Source of the DNA: Girardinichthys multiradiatus
Lineage: Eukaryota > Chordata > Actinopteri > Cyprinodontiformes > Goodeidae
Assembly (NCBI RefSeq): GCF_021462225.1
Contig: NC_061802.1
Location: 4,979,859-5,043,858 of the forward strand
Direction of reading: 5' to 3'
Length of the DNA: 64,000 bases
Shown: one piece after another, positions 54,614 through 64,000 of the stretch
Layout: each line of letters begins with the position of its first letter
Position numbering within the stretch: position 1 is the first letter of the stretch
Notes under the pieces: model-generated
Database searches by the model: none
The model's input: only the letters and a program-made list of their open reading frames with translations
What the model was told of the DNA's origin: nothing
Made by a program: the position numbers and the translations under genes

Positions 54614-54668
54614 TAATTGAATTGAATTGTATTGAACTGAATTGAATTGAATTGAATTGAATTGAACA
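54614..54668. repeat. (TTGAA)n pentamer tract
   Basis: TTGAATTGAATTGTATTGAAC and further units match the 3' tail microsatellite of the L2 and Rex1-like LINEs, but no LINE body is attached. It may be the scar of a severely truncated insertion. Confidence 0.8.
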
Positions 54669-54924
54669 GCCTCAGAATCTCGTCACTCACTTCAGCCTCT
54701 TCGCTAACGCTCTCACTTGAGCGCACCCAGGCCCCTTCATCACGCAGCAGTCCAGCCTTTCGAAACCCGTTGGTGATTTTCCATGTTGATGAGGGTGAAT
54801 ATTAATGTCTAATTTACAATACGGGTAATTGAATTGTGAAAGCGCTCTTAATTTATCGCACAAGTTCATTGGACCTCTTTGAACTACTCATCAATTTGAT
54901 TGGTGTACTGTTACCAGGCAAAAT

Positions 54925-55035
54925 ATTTTAGGCGGCATGAAAAAAAACATGCATTAGCTGCACTGTTGTATAGACCGCAGTGTTCAAAGTGTGGGAAAAA
55001 AGTAGCGGCTTATAATCCAGAATTTATGGTATGCT
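54925..55035. mobile_element. Short interspersed repeat of unknown class
   Basis: GTGTGGGAAAAAAGTAGCGG followed by CTTATAATCCAGAATTTATGG matches a phrase repeated in many fish genomes (AGTAGCGGCTTATAGTCCGG). The overlapping frame YFRRHEKKHALAALL with CSKCGKK looks zinc-finger-like but is a translation of this repeat. Confidence 0.45.
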
Positions 55036-55039
55036 TGTC

Positions 55040-55875
55040 CGTGCCAGGAAATCAACCAAATCACAGCCACACTTTTAATAAAAAAGGTGATGATGATGAG
55101 AATTATGCCAGGACATTGTTGGTGATTTCAAATATTATGTGATTTCTCTGCATCTTGCTCAGGCAAGTTTTTCACCCAATAAATATTGGGGTGAGTATAA
55201 ATATATAACACTGTAATTTTGTTGATCAAAAAAATCAGTTTTAACTTCACACTGAACCCAGTTCTTGTAATTCAAATTAATTAAAGTTGCACATTTCAAT
55301 GTGTAAAATTAGCAGCCTAATTACATAATCAAAAGCCCAGACTCAATATGACATTCTGGCTGGCACCGTAGCGGAGATGCTACAAATAACAATAAACCAT
55401 AACAAGCACCTCTTTCATTTCCTGGCATCTCTGCACTTTCTCTGTGAATGACAGTGCTTAATCTCATCATCTTCAGTGGTTCATCTTCAGTGGTTCCTCT
55501 GCCTTGGGGGCACAGTGTTAATAGATTTTAAACCATATGTCAGCAAATGCATGAGCAAGAAAACACTTAACAGCATGTTTTATTTCAATAATTTTTTTTC
55601 TTCTCTTACAGCACATCATATGGAAAATGAAATAAATAAATGTGGAAATTCCAGCTCAAACTTGAGAAATTCTTCTAAATGCTGAAACTACGAATTTTCA
55701 CGTCGTAAAACAATTGTGTACTGCTCAATTACTGATTATGTAGACAAGTCTCCAGCATGTATAAATGAAGTATCTCTAAATAAAACTACTCATAATAAAT
55801 GCTCATAACTTATAACATGATCCGTTTAAGTATCAAAAAGTCATTATAACATTGTGAGACCTGGAGATATATTTA
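55040..55875. other. Unrecognised sequence
   Basis: No clear feature. GCAGCCTAATTACATAATC and GGCATCTCTGCACTTTCTC (55310-55445) are complex and might be conserved. This is weakly supported. Confidence 0.4.
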
Positions 55876-55879
55876 CAGT

Positions 55880-58435
55880 ATATATACATCATGATGGTAT
55901 CACTAATGCTTAGGTTCAAAAGTAGCACCTGCTACCATCCAGATACACTACACTGACTGTAACCTCTCCTCTGCCTTCAAACTTGCTGCTCACCAATGGC
56001 TTTATGGACCTTTCTATGTCATGTCGGAGCAAAGAGAGGCCATCCACAAAGATGTTTGTAGCATGAATTTGTCTAAAATTTCTGGTTATGTGAAAGCAGC
56101 CCCACACAATAATACCTCCCTGCACCTAACTTTGCAATTGATGCAATGCAATGAGGCAAGTTCTCCTCTCCTTGCAACCTCAGTGTTGTGATTATGAATC
56201 TGAGAATATTATTTAATATTTAATATTAATATTTTAATATTTTATCAAATAATATTTGGGTCTGTTAAGGGTTGTCCTGTGAATACCAGCCCAGTAAGGT
56301 GATGGTATTAGAACATAATAGAAAGGTGTGAGATGAGCTCTGACATTATTGAACAGCATAAACTCTGCACATATATGGAATGAATTCACACAATTTCTTA
56401 AAATACAAGAATTTATTAACAAAAATACGTCAACTCAAAGTCAAACATTTCAATCAACAAACTCTTTACTATGCTAAAACAATCCAACTAATCTACCAAG
56501 CAGAATTAAAGAATAACGAAGACTAATGGGCTATGTACAATATAAACAAGTTGGTTAAAGATGATTGAAAATTATGACCAAAAGAGTGATGCAACATTAC
56601 CATGCAATGTTTATGTCTGAGAACCAAGGATTATCTTGAAGAATCTGGAAGTGAAGTTAAATTACAAACTTAGGCAATAATCAGCATACCTTTAGACAAC
56701 CCTTCACAATGCAAGATCAGATAAAATATTATTTTAATAAAATAATATTTTAAGAATGATCTGCTGAATAAAACCAACCTTCTGGGTGACTAATTCTTAA
56801 CGTGCCTAATTAGCTGCCTTTATTTATTGAAATAATATTTGAAGAAATATTATTATGGGAGTATTTTTGGAAACGAGCCAAATCTTTCTGGAGAAATGGG
56901 GCTTAATGGTGTTTACTTAGTTATTAAATCTAGTAAATGATGTTTAGGGACTATTGTTTACTGGATTGAAGACTAAACCTTTCTGGGTAAGTATTATTTA
57001 GCACCAGAATCAAACACACACCTTTAAAAATACCATTAATAAAAGGGTTAAAATGCATAAGCGCGGACGGTGCGTTATGAGCAATCTTCTGTGTTTAAAA
57101 TCACCCTTCAAGTAAAGATTGACTTAACTTAAAAACACACAAACACAGAACACAAACAGGGCACGTGTGCTGCAGATAGCCTGCTAGCACTAAGATAGCC
57201 GAGTTTCACACAAACAAAACCAAACTTCATAGAAAGAAAACTTTCAGATCATTTAATCCTAACTGTTAATCTGCCCAAACCTAACCTCTGACCATGGTGA
57301 GGAAATGTTGTCCGAGGGGCGAAGTTTGAAGAAACGTCCACAGTCAACAAGCGGTTAACTTTCAGCTAACCTCGGTAGCTTCGCAGGGGTTGAAGGTGCG
57401 CTCGCTTTGTGAACAAAAGGGTTAGCTCCGGAGCTGTAGCTGGGCTGCCCTTCCTGTCCGCTGACCACACGGGTTAATACGGTCTCTGCTGTCTTCCTTC
57501 CAGACTGGGAGACCGCGTCTTTGCAGGGGCTTCTCTCGAACACCGTTTGCTTATGCAGGGCTCGGAGAGAAAGTCAGCAATGCTTATACCTTAATTTCCC
57601 CTCTTTATGAATGAAATTACCGGGTACACAAACAGTGCTTTGCTCATACTTAACTTGTGCATATGATCGCGTGATCTTATGACACTCTTGGATCCAGTTT
57701 GAAGAGTTTATGTCTTTCTGCCAGCAAAAAGACCTCAGCGCGCTTGGCCTGCTCCTGTCCTGATGGTCAACAGGCTTGGAGAGAAAGACTTGTGGGATGG
57801 TGGGGGGTTTTATGCAGGCAGTGGCATAATGAGAAGTCCTCTGTTACCCCCCCTTCCCCCTTCTGAAGTGGTGCTGAAAGTCTGTTAAATGCAATTTATT
57901 TTGAAAGTTCCAGAAAAGTATGTATCGGAGTTTAATGTTGAAATCCATGGCTGTGGGTCCCAGCATCAGACACTTCATTGGAATGCCAGATAAAGAGGCG
58001 CTATTTGTTACTCCAGACAACACGTTTCTTCTGCTCTACAGTCCAGTGATGCCGTGATTTACACACGTGCATTAGCACTTTGCACTACAGCTGGTGTTGT
58101 AAGATTTGGATGCAGCTGCTCAGTCATAGAAACCCATTCCATTAATCTCTCTATGTACTGTTATATAGCTAATCTGAAGGCCCCATGAAGTTTGAAGGTC
58201 TTTAACTATTGATTTTGCAGAAACTTGGCGAACTCTGCGTACCTTGGCTTTTTCAGGCCCCATGTGGCCCACCAGTGAATGACATGCTGTTGCTCTCGAT
58301 TGCTTCTACTGTGTCATAAAATCACCAACAGTTGATGGAATTTCTAGTTAGGAGGAAAATTTAAAACTAAACTTATTGCACAAATGGCATCCAATCATGG
58401 TACCAAGAAGTCATTATAACATTTGCGAGACCTGT
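55880..58435 (-). mobile_element. Tc1-like relic A, split by a 1.78-kb solo LTR
   Basis: The part before the LTR holds ACCAATGGCTTTATGGACC, AAAGAGAGGCCATCCACAAAG, GCAGCCCCACACAATAATACC and GAGGCAAGTTCTCCTCTCC. The part after it (57966 on) continues with CAGACACTTCATTGGAATGCC, GTCCAGTGATGCCGTGATTT, GATGCAGCTGCTCAGTCATAG and CTGAAGGCCCCATGAAGTTTG. Together they read in order along the minus strand of a common fish Tc1 gene. The LTR inserted in the middle and duplicated TCAG. No frame remains open. Confidence 0.8.
56184..57965. mobile_element. Solo LTR, family A, long copy (1782 bp)
   Basis: The ends are TGTTGTGATTATGAATCTG and GGGTCCCAGCA. A 4-bp duplication TCAG flanks it (56180-56183 and 57966-57969), in the middle of a Tc1 relic. 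It aligns along its whole length with the copy at 23106-24230 apart from about 640 bp (56904-57545) present only here. That segment contains GC-rich text (CTTCGCAGGGGTTGAAGGTGC, AGACTGGGAGACCGCGTC) and would hold the promoter region if transcription runs on the minus strand (TGCATAAAACCCC TATA-like box near 57808-57820). No internal retroviral gene adjoins it. At 1.78 kb it is unusually long for an LTR. Confidence 0.88.
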
Positions 58436-58439
58436 CAGC

Positions 58440-58725
58440 CTCAGACAGATCATCCAATCATCATGCAGAAGCTGACCGTCGGGACAAAGCCCGGCATTTT
58501 TGCTTCGCTATTGAACTCACTGTTTAAAGCATTGTGAAGCTGCGGGAATGAGTGAGAGGAAAGCCGCGTCGTTACCAGTGATAACAAGCTGATTCTGAAC
58601 AAAAGTTGAGCGTGTTGTAGCGCATATTTAGTCAATGACATGTATACACAACAGTATGTATTTGATCACATTTTAGGGGAAGCTGAGCTTCCCTTGCAGT
58701 CTTAGAGCAATCGCCACACTATCAT
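58440..58725. mobile_element. Unclassified repeat-like segment between two Tc1 remnants
   Basis: GGGGAAGCTGAGCTTCCCTTG, GCAGTCTTAGAGCAATCGCC and GAGAGGAAAGCCGCGTCGTT look like text from a common fish repeat, possibly DNA-transposon derived. A minus-strand frame of 63 codons crosses it but shows no motif. The class is not determined. Confidence 0.35.
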
Positions 58726-58729
58726 GATA

Positions 58730-59285
58730 TCATGATACATCATGATGGTATCACTAATGCTTAAGTTCAGAAGCAGCACCTGCTACCATCCAGATACGCT
58801 ACACTGACTGTAACCTCGCCTCTGCCTTCAAAATTGAGTGACATCCCATTTGTAATCTATTAGACTTAACATGATGTTTCCCCACTCTTTGCAGCTAAAA
58901 CTGTTCACAAGGTTTAGGAGTGTGTTCATGGGAATGTTTGACCATCCTCCCAGAAGCACATTTGTGATTTGGGATGAAAAGGCATGGCTCTCAATCTCCA
59001 CTCTAATTCCTCCTAAAGGTGTTCTATCAGGTTGAGGTCAGCACCTTGTGCAGGCCAGTGATATTCTTCCACAAATGCTTGCTCACCAATGGCTTTAGGA
59101 CCTTTCTATGTCATGTTTGAACAAAGAGAGGCCATCCACAATTATGATGCATAATCCATCAAGCTCCTGAGAGTGACCCATTCTTTCAAAAATTTTTGGA
59201 GGAACAGCCTGTATGGCTGGATGTTGGATTATATTCACCTGTACCCATGGAAGTGAGCGAGTTAATAGTTTTGGCAGTATAGTAT
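58730..59285 (-). mobile_element. Tc1-like relic B, internally deleted
   Basis: The left part (CACAAGGTTTAGGAGTGTG, TCTAATTCCTCCTAAAGGTG, CTATCAGGTTGAGGTCAGC) is the 3' half of the gene on the minus strand. After ACAAAGAGAGGCCATCCACAA it jumps to the other end (TCCATCAAGCTCCTGAGAG, GTGACCCATTCTTTCAAAA) and finishes at the terminal repeat TAGTTTTGGCAGTATAGTA. It shares its first block (CATCATGATGGTATCACTAAT) with relic A, so A and B may derive from neighbouring or duplicated copies. Confidence 0.78.
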
Positions 59286-59775
59286 ATCTATTTTAAAGGC
59301 AATCTTGTTTTCAGAGCAAGAACAAATGAAATCATACTCTCTATATTTTCCTTTTTCTCTTATGGCAATCACTGACAATTTTCTTTTGGGATACATCATT
59401 TTATTTTCCTATACTGTATTATCTGCTTAATCAAAGTCTTTGCTTACAGCTTCAGTTTGGGTCAACTTCCAATTGCCCCTACACTTTGAGCTCATTTGCT
59501 GTGTTTACATAAACCACTTTTTTGGATATTAGCCCTGTATACATGATGACACTTATTTTCTCTCAGTAAAAAATAAGCATCATCAAACTGACATCATTTA
59601 AATGACACTTTGCTTTGATAATTTCTTAAACTCAGGAACAGGTCTCTAGAGCTTGAGGTAGATTTTTTTAACATCCCGCACTTATGTGTCTCCAGTACAG
59701 TTTTCTCCATTATTGGCAGAAATCTGATATGCATCAGGCATTTTATGAAAGGCCTAAATCCAGTCACCAAAGTCA
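59286..59775. other. Unrecognised sequence
   Basis: No clear feature. Confidence 0.4.
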
Positions 59776-59779
59776 TAGC

Positions 59780-60120
59780 TGGAACCATTGAAATCTTGAA
59801 AGTTATTGATCCCTCAGAGTCGCGGATCCCGGCCTGAGCCCTCCCTGTGAGACAAAAGTGGGCATCCCAGCAGAAAATTAGTGCATTTAGCTGTCATCGC
59901 TCAGCTCACTTTACAGTTTCAACCAGTATTCACACAGAGGGCCCTGGCCTCTTTTCTCTTCTTCCATCCATCCTCCCTACTTCCCACCCCTACCCTCGAT
60001 TACGCGCTCGCTTTCCTTTTTTTTTTGACGGAAAGCTGATCCCCTGTATACCTCAGAGATCAAGACAGGAAGGTGTAAACTGCAGATAAATGTGATCAAG
60101 TGTCTCTGCTATCACAAGCC
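59780..60120. promoter_or_regulatory. Candidate conserved non-coding block
   Basis: Complex non-repetitive sequence: AAAGTTATTGATCCCTCAGAG, CAGCAGAAAATTAGTGCATTTAG, CGATTACGCGCTCGC and GCAGATAAATGTGATCAAGTG. The GATTA (paired-class homeodomain-like) and GATAAATG motifs and the sharp change in composition are suggestive only. Confidence 0.3.
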
Positions 60121-61090
60121 CTCACGTCAGAGTGGCTGTCTGGCTTGCTGGGTTTACCTTCCCCCCTCCCTTCTCACCAACATGGATTAGTTGCCCCCTC
60201 TTTGTGGCTTTTAGTGAAAACAGAGAGGTAGAGATGAGATGTTGTCTCCCTTTGGAGATGTGTCAAGGTTCATGATCACAAATAAAACAACACTGGCTGC
60301 CCCATTATTAGGCCCATGCTTATCTGTGTCCCCAAGAGCAAATGTCGTTCAGACTATTTATTTTATTGTATGGTATGAGTACAATTTTGACTCCAATGGA
60401 AAATATATTTCTGTCTATAAGGGCGTATATAATAAAATTACAAATAAATTTGAATATTGTGAGGTTTTCTTTGAAATCCATATCTTTAAATGTGCTTCGG
60501 TTTCGGACAAATATACCAGTTTTTCCTGCAGAGGGGTACTTTTTAACTCTGGTCACAAATTTTATAAAACATTATTTCTACATATCATAATTGACACAGG
60601 TAGAGAGAGATCTGTGCCTTGCAGTACTATGTGCAACAAGTTGACTTGAAGTGTTCATTACGATATATTTTCTAGCACAGCTAGTATTCACTTTTTCATC
60701 AGTTGGGTTACAGTAGCTCATCTCAGCCTCCCTTCTTCAAGAGGCCTCAACGGTTTACTGCTGTTCCTTCCCTGGAGCAATTTTCAGTGGACATGTTTCT
60801 ATATTGCTATGCCCAATCCATGGAGTTGTGTCTCATCATTGTAAAAAGGCTTTATATTTTCTTATCATTAAACCATAATTTAAAAAAAGGTATTTTACTA
60901 AAGAGTTAACTTGCAGTGCATCACATCTAAACCCTATATCCAATGTAAGAAACCATGTAACCAAAGACTTCTACACAAAAACCATGCAGTGCAAATGTGA
61001 TGGTAATCAAAGTGTTCACAAAGTAGCATTCACTTTGAACTGCTTAAATATTTGTGAGACTGGAGCTGTGTTAAGAAAATGGAAGTCTGT
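60121..61090. other. Unrecognised sequence with a 136-codon frame
   Basis: A plus-strand frame (60239-60649) begins MLSPFGDVSRFMITNK and is rich in F, K, Y and N as expected of AT-rich translation. It has no domain motif and the opposite strand is also open. I do not call it a gene. Confidence 0.4.
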
Positions 61091-61094
61091 TTTG

Positions 61095-61450
61095 GTCTGC
61101 ACAGTGGCGCAGTTGGTAGCCCTGTTGCTTTGCCTTGTTCGACTCCTGGCCGGGGATCTTTCTGCATGGAGTTTGCATGTTTTCCCCGTGCATGCGTGGG
61201 TTCTCACAGGGTACTCCAGCTTCCTCCCACAGTCCAAAAACATGGTTGTTAGGTTGATTTGTCTCTCTAAATTGCCCTTAGGTGTGAATGGGTGTGTGCA
61301 TGGTTGTTTGTCCAGTGTGTCTCTCTGTTGCCCTGCGATAGACTGGCGACCTGTCCAGGGTCTACCCTGCCTCTTGCTTGTGGACTGCTGGAGATAGGCA
61401 CCAGCTCCCCCGTAACCCACTATGGAATAAGATACAGAAAATGAATGTTT
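61095..61450 (+). mobile_element. tRNA-derived SINE, full-length copy
   Basis: About 355 bp on the plus strand. The tRNA-like head (CTGCACAGTGGCGCAGTTGG) leads into a body with GGAGTTTGCATGTTTTCCCC, TCCTCCCACAGTCCAAAAAC and TTGCCCTTAGGTGTGAATGG. The tail region reads GACTGGCGACCTGTCCAGGG, CTGGAGATAGGCACCAGCTC and ends GAAAATGAATG. This last section resembles a LINE 3' end, which would let a partner LINE reverse transcriptase recognise the RNA (general SINE rule; partner not shown). The spacing between the promoter boxes is shortened compared with the 2650 copy. Confidence 0.85.
61105..61146 (+). promoter_or_regulatory. RNA polymerase III A and B boxes inside the SINE
   Basis: TGGCGCAGTTGG (61105-61116) fits the A box (TRGCNNAGYNGG). 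GTTCGACTCC (61137-61146) is a degenerate B box (GGTTCGANTCC). The gap of 20 bp is shorter than in tRNA genes because text present in the other copies is missing here. Confidence 0.7.
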
Positions 61451-62470
61451 TGGTCTTAACATGTTAGAAGGAAATGTAAAAATAAATAAGTTATGTGGAT
61501 GAAACTAATCTGCATTTGTACAAAATGAAGAAAATGTGAGTTGCGTACTGCAGGTAGTAATCATCCAATGGACTTTATGATTACAGTCATCTCATTTGGT
61601 ATTTTGGATCTCATTTTTTGACTTACTTGACCTGCATTTTGCTCTGTTTTCTTAGTGCTTGATTGTACTTGTAATTATTCCATATTTCTGTACTGTCATT
61701 AGTTGCCTCAGTTCCTTTGCCTTGCTCTCCACTCATCCTGGTTTCCGCCTCCTGAGTTTCCTTCATGTTCCTAATCTTCTTTCATCATTAAATCTTGCTC
61801 TCCACTCTATATCGGGCATCTGCCTTTGTCCAGTTGCCATTTGGGCCCTAAGCAACCGTTGAACATGACAGTTAGGTTATTAACTGCTCACAACCTCTCA
61901 AGAAAACCACACCAAAATCCAATCTATTCCTACAAGTTAAGACCTTTAGTCCAGTGTTTAAACTGAGTTACAGAACTATCTAAGATGGATTCTAAAAGAG
62001 AGTAATGTTAAGATACTGTAGATGAGTGTGTTCAGTGATATGTATATGTTGGTTATCTCCTCATCTCGATACCTTATATGTTGGGTTTGAGTTGTGAAAA
62101 AGTATAATTTACAGAAATATTTATTTTAACTGTTGATGCTGGTCATCACCTAGAGGCAGCCTTGTGGGTTTGAACTGGTCCACGGTGGCTCTTACTGGTC
62201 TTAAAGAAATCAGCTGAAATTGAGAACATTTAATATAACTTAATATGATATAACAATTTGTTGTTACATTTGCTTAGTGTGGATGTTTAAGACACAATGC
62301 AGGCCTTAACTCTTTTAAACATCTTGTGGAGTCAAATTGGAAGGAGAGCGTTACAAACACTAATTGTTGATTTAATAATGCTGTTTTCACGGTGCAATTT
62401 CCATAATTTATTTATGCCAAATAATTTAAGGATCTAGTTTTTTAAGAATTACTCTCAGAAGCATCTCACT
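61451..62470. other. AT-rich unique sequence
   Basis: No clear feature. Near 62485-62508 CCATAACTTTTGCACAGCCCTGTAT resembles one terminal repeat of a Tc1-like element, but no partner end was found. Confidence 0.4.
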
Positions 62471-63235
62471 TTATGTTGATTTCCATAACTTTTGCACAGC
62501 CCTGTATGTCTGAGCAGAACATGTTCCTATTTACACCTCTATTCTTCTTGTTTTTCATGTTTTTTCCCTCCATTTCTGGCACTCTCCTTTTCAGCACTTC
62601 ACATGTATGATAAACCATGTATCCCTCTAAGGACATTTTTCCAATCCACACGTCCATCCAGTCAAATTACACACTCAACACATAATGGAGTTTGTTCCTA
62701 TCGTCTCGACACAGAGGGACCCAGAACTTACATCTGCTCCAGAATACCCCAGACAATAAACAATTCACCACTATTGTTCAAATCTAATTTTTTGGACAAA
62801 GTCTCAACAATAAGAAGAAATGAACTACTCTGCAGCAGAAGGAGCTGCCTTAGCCGTTCTGGAGATGCAGGGAAAAGTTTTTCTCAGAGTCTTTTGGCGA
62901 CGAGCTGATTCCTCTGAGCTAGCCATTATCTCAGGAAGGAAGTTAATTAAAGTGGCCCAGTCTGAATCAATGAAGAGTATTTGCAGCCACACAACGGACA
63001 GATCGTCGGACTGCCAGGAAGAGCGGAGTAACGGCCATGACACCACTTCAGAGGAGAAGATTAGCCCAGAGACAAAACTCTCGGCTCTGATCGGTCCCTA
63101 CAGTGCGGCTCCCCTCCTGGATTATTCCTCCCCCTTCTTTTATTTTCTATCTCTCCCTTTCTATCCATCATTCCATGCCTTCCCCATTTTCCAGCCCCAC
63201 AAGAACTAGAGGGGGGCTTGTCTTCAAAGCCTGTT
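62471..63235. other. Complex sequence of unknown nature
   Basis: Balanced composition with frames of 129-138 codons on the plus strand (from 62492 and 62820), for example MNYSAAEGAALAVLEMQGKV. No domain, splice pattern or homology is recognised. It could contain an exon or conserved non-coding sequence. Confidence 0.3.
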
Positions 63236-63239
63236 CCCT

Positions 63240-63415
63240 CCATCCGTCCCTGTAATTCCTCACATCATTACCAAGTTTCTAAAACTTAATTTTAGCAATT
63301 ACACAAGCAATTAATTAATAAATGTGCTGTCATTACAGCCCCTGTGTGATCTAAGCCCCATGAATGGGAGGTTCGAATAAAGTGATCAAATGAACTGTGA
63401 GGGGCTTCAGAGAAA
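63240..63415. promoter_or_regulatory. Candidate conserved non-coding block
   Basis: CTGTAATTCCTCACATCATTACC, TTTTAGCAATTACACAAGC and AATTAATTAATAAATGTGCTG carry five or more ATTA/TAAT cores in about 80 bp. GTCATTACAGCCCCTGTGTG follows. The cluster is denser than background. Enhancer function is inferred. Confidence 0.38.
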
Positions 63416-64000
63416 GACACAAGGAGGGAGGGATATACTGAGATTGTTATTAAGGGATTGCAGAGTTAATAGTTTGAGGAGCTGCTGGCCTATCAGAGGC
63501 AGAAGTCTGCAGGGAGCGAGAATGAGAAACAGACTGAGGAGAAGATAGAGGACAGGCTGAGACGGAGAGCAAGAAACAAGCAGCAGAAACAGAAAGACGG
63601 GATGATGAGGAGCAAGATGGAGAGCAAAGAAATGGAGCACAAAAAAAGAACAAAAGAAAAACAGAAAAGGAAAAGACTGACAAGAACGTGATAAGAGAAA
63701 GGGTGATGAGGGGAGAGAGAGATGTAAGAGCACTCAGTTCAGTCAGCCGGATTGTTAATGAGATCAGAGAGTTCTCAGGTCATGGAAGCAGCAAGGCAAA
63801 GACAAAACACTTTATTTAGTTAACACACAAATAAAAAAGAAAATTATGATGATGAGCTGTAATCTCTAAAAAAAAGTTTTGGTAAGGGAATGAATAATTT
63901 CCATTTTAATTGCATAAAATAAAATAAAAATTATATGAAAAACCTTTCCTTTTAAACTAAATTTTTAAAACATTTCTTTGTGGTGTCAAAACAATTTCTG
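63416..64000. other. Purine-rich then AT-rich sequence
   Basis: A long purine-rich plus strand (GAAGATAGAGGACAGGCTGAG, AGAAAAACAGAAAAGGAAAAG) gives serine/leucine/phenylalanine-rich frames on the minus strand that are composition artefacts. The end of the window is AT-rich with no feature. Confidence 0.45.

Noticed and set aside
54900..55142. Zinc-finger-like frame with CSKCGKK
   Set aside because: It overlaps a common interspersed repeat and has no second Cys/His pair in finger spacing.
23106..57965. The two family-A LTRs as the 5' and 3' LTRs of one provirus
   Set aside because: They have different 4-bp duplications (GCCC and TCAG), each duplicated on both sides of its own LTR. They lie 32 kb apart without internal retroviral genes.
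60239..60649. 136-codon frame as a host gene
   Set aside because: AT-rich composition, open on both strands, no domain or splice context.
61095..61150. A tRNA gene
   Set aside because: A and B boxes are present, but no cloverleaf or anticodon arm can be completed, and the unit continues into a SINE body.
63407..63733. Leu/Ser/Phe-rich minus-strand frame suggestive of a membrane protein
   Set aside because: It derives from a purine-rich plus strand; low-complexity composition.
1..64000. CRISPR arrays, bacterial operons or phage modules
   Set aside because: No regularly spaced direct repeats, no ribosome binding sites and no prokaryotic gene density; the sequence is eukaryotic.

Overview
The window looks like nuclear DNA of a ray-finned fish, most likely a percomorph teleost. 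The evidence is the transposon fauna: several Tc1 lineages, hAT elements, L2, Rex1-like and Rex3-like LINEs, tRNA-derived SINEs and palindromic MITEs, together with many (GT)n microsatellites and an AT-rich background. A closer placement (for example Cyprinodontiformes) would be a guess. I find no convincing intact host protein-coding gene and no tRNA, rRNA or CRISPR locus. All recognisable long coding regions belong to mobile elements, and all are broken. The window is best read as an intergenic desert or the inside of a very large intron.

Layout. 0-5 kb: a Rex3-like LINE fragment, an old Tc1 relic, two SINEs, then a Tc1 element with perfect 31-bp terminal repeats (3855-5121, DD36E spacing). 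5-11 kb: mostly unrecognised sequence, one decayed Tc1 relic, one possible conserved non-coding block. 11-17 kb: a near-complete L2 LINE (11301-15325) inserted in a Rex1-like LINE, with an 11291-11300/15326-15335 target duplication. 17-19.3 kb: a DD38E Tc1 element with terminal repeats of about 268 bp. 23-24.2 kb: a solo LTR. 24.4-25.3 kb: a Tc1 relic. 26-28.3 kb: a Rex1-like LINE whose RT core is deleted. 28.5-29 kb: a second, unrelated solo LTR. 29-30 kb: a Rex3-like endonuclease fragment. 31-36 kb: candidate conserved blocks between LINE remnants. 37-38 kb: a TTAGGG-bearing repeat between two (GT)n tracts. 39.5-41.8 kb: a nest in which a Tc1 relic holds a LINE tail and a hAT element, and the hAT holds a DD38E Tc1 copy. 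46.3-47.4 kb: a hAT element inside a Tc1-derived MITE. 49.6 kb: a possible 85-nt orphan exon. 50.6-51.3 kb: a Tc1 relic. 55.9-59.3 kb: two Tc1 remnants, one split by a 1.78-kb solo LTR. 59.8-64 kb: possible conserved blocks and one full-length SINE.

How it works together: the elements form a stratigraphy. Old Tc1 copies were hit later by LINEs, LTR elements and hATs, and those by younger Tc1 copies; target-site duplications give the order in several places. Between them lie clusters of homeodomain-like ATTA/TAAT and octamer-like motifs that could be long-range enhancers. That is inference and would need cross-species alignment. I found no convincing novel enzymatic or defence system. The most unusual items are the layered insertions, the transposase C-terminus encoded in both terminal repeats of the DD38E element, the exceptionally long solo LTR family, and the orphan exon candidate. 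Family assignments rest on recognising motifs and remembered repeat consensus text, not on a database search.
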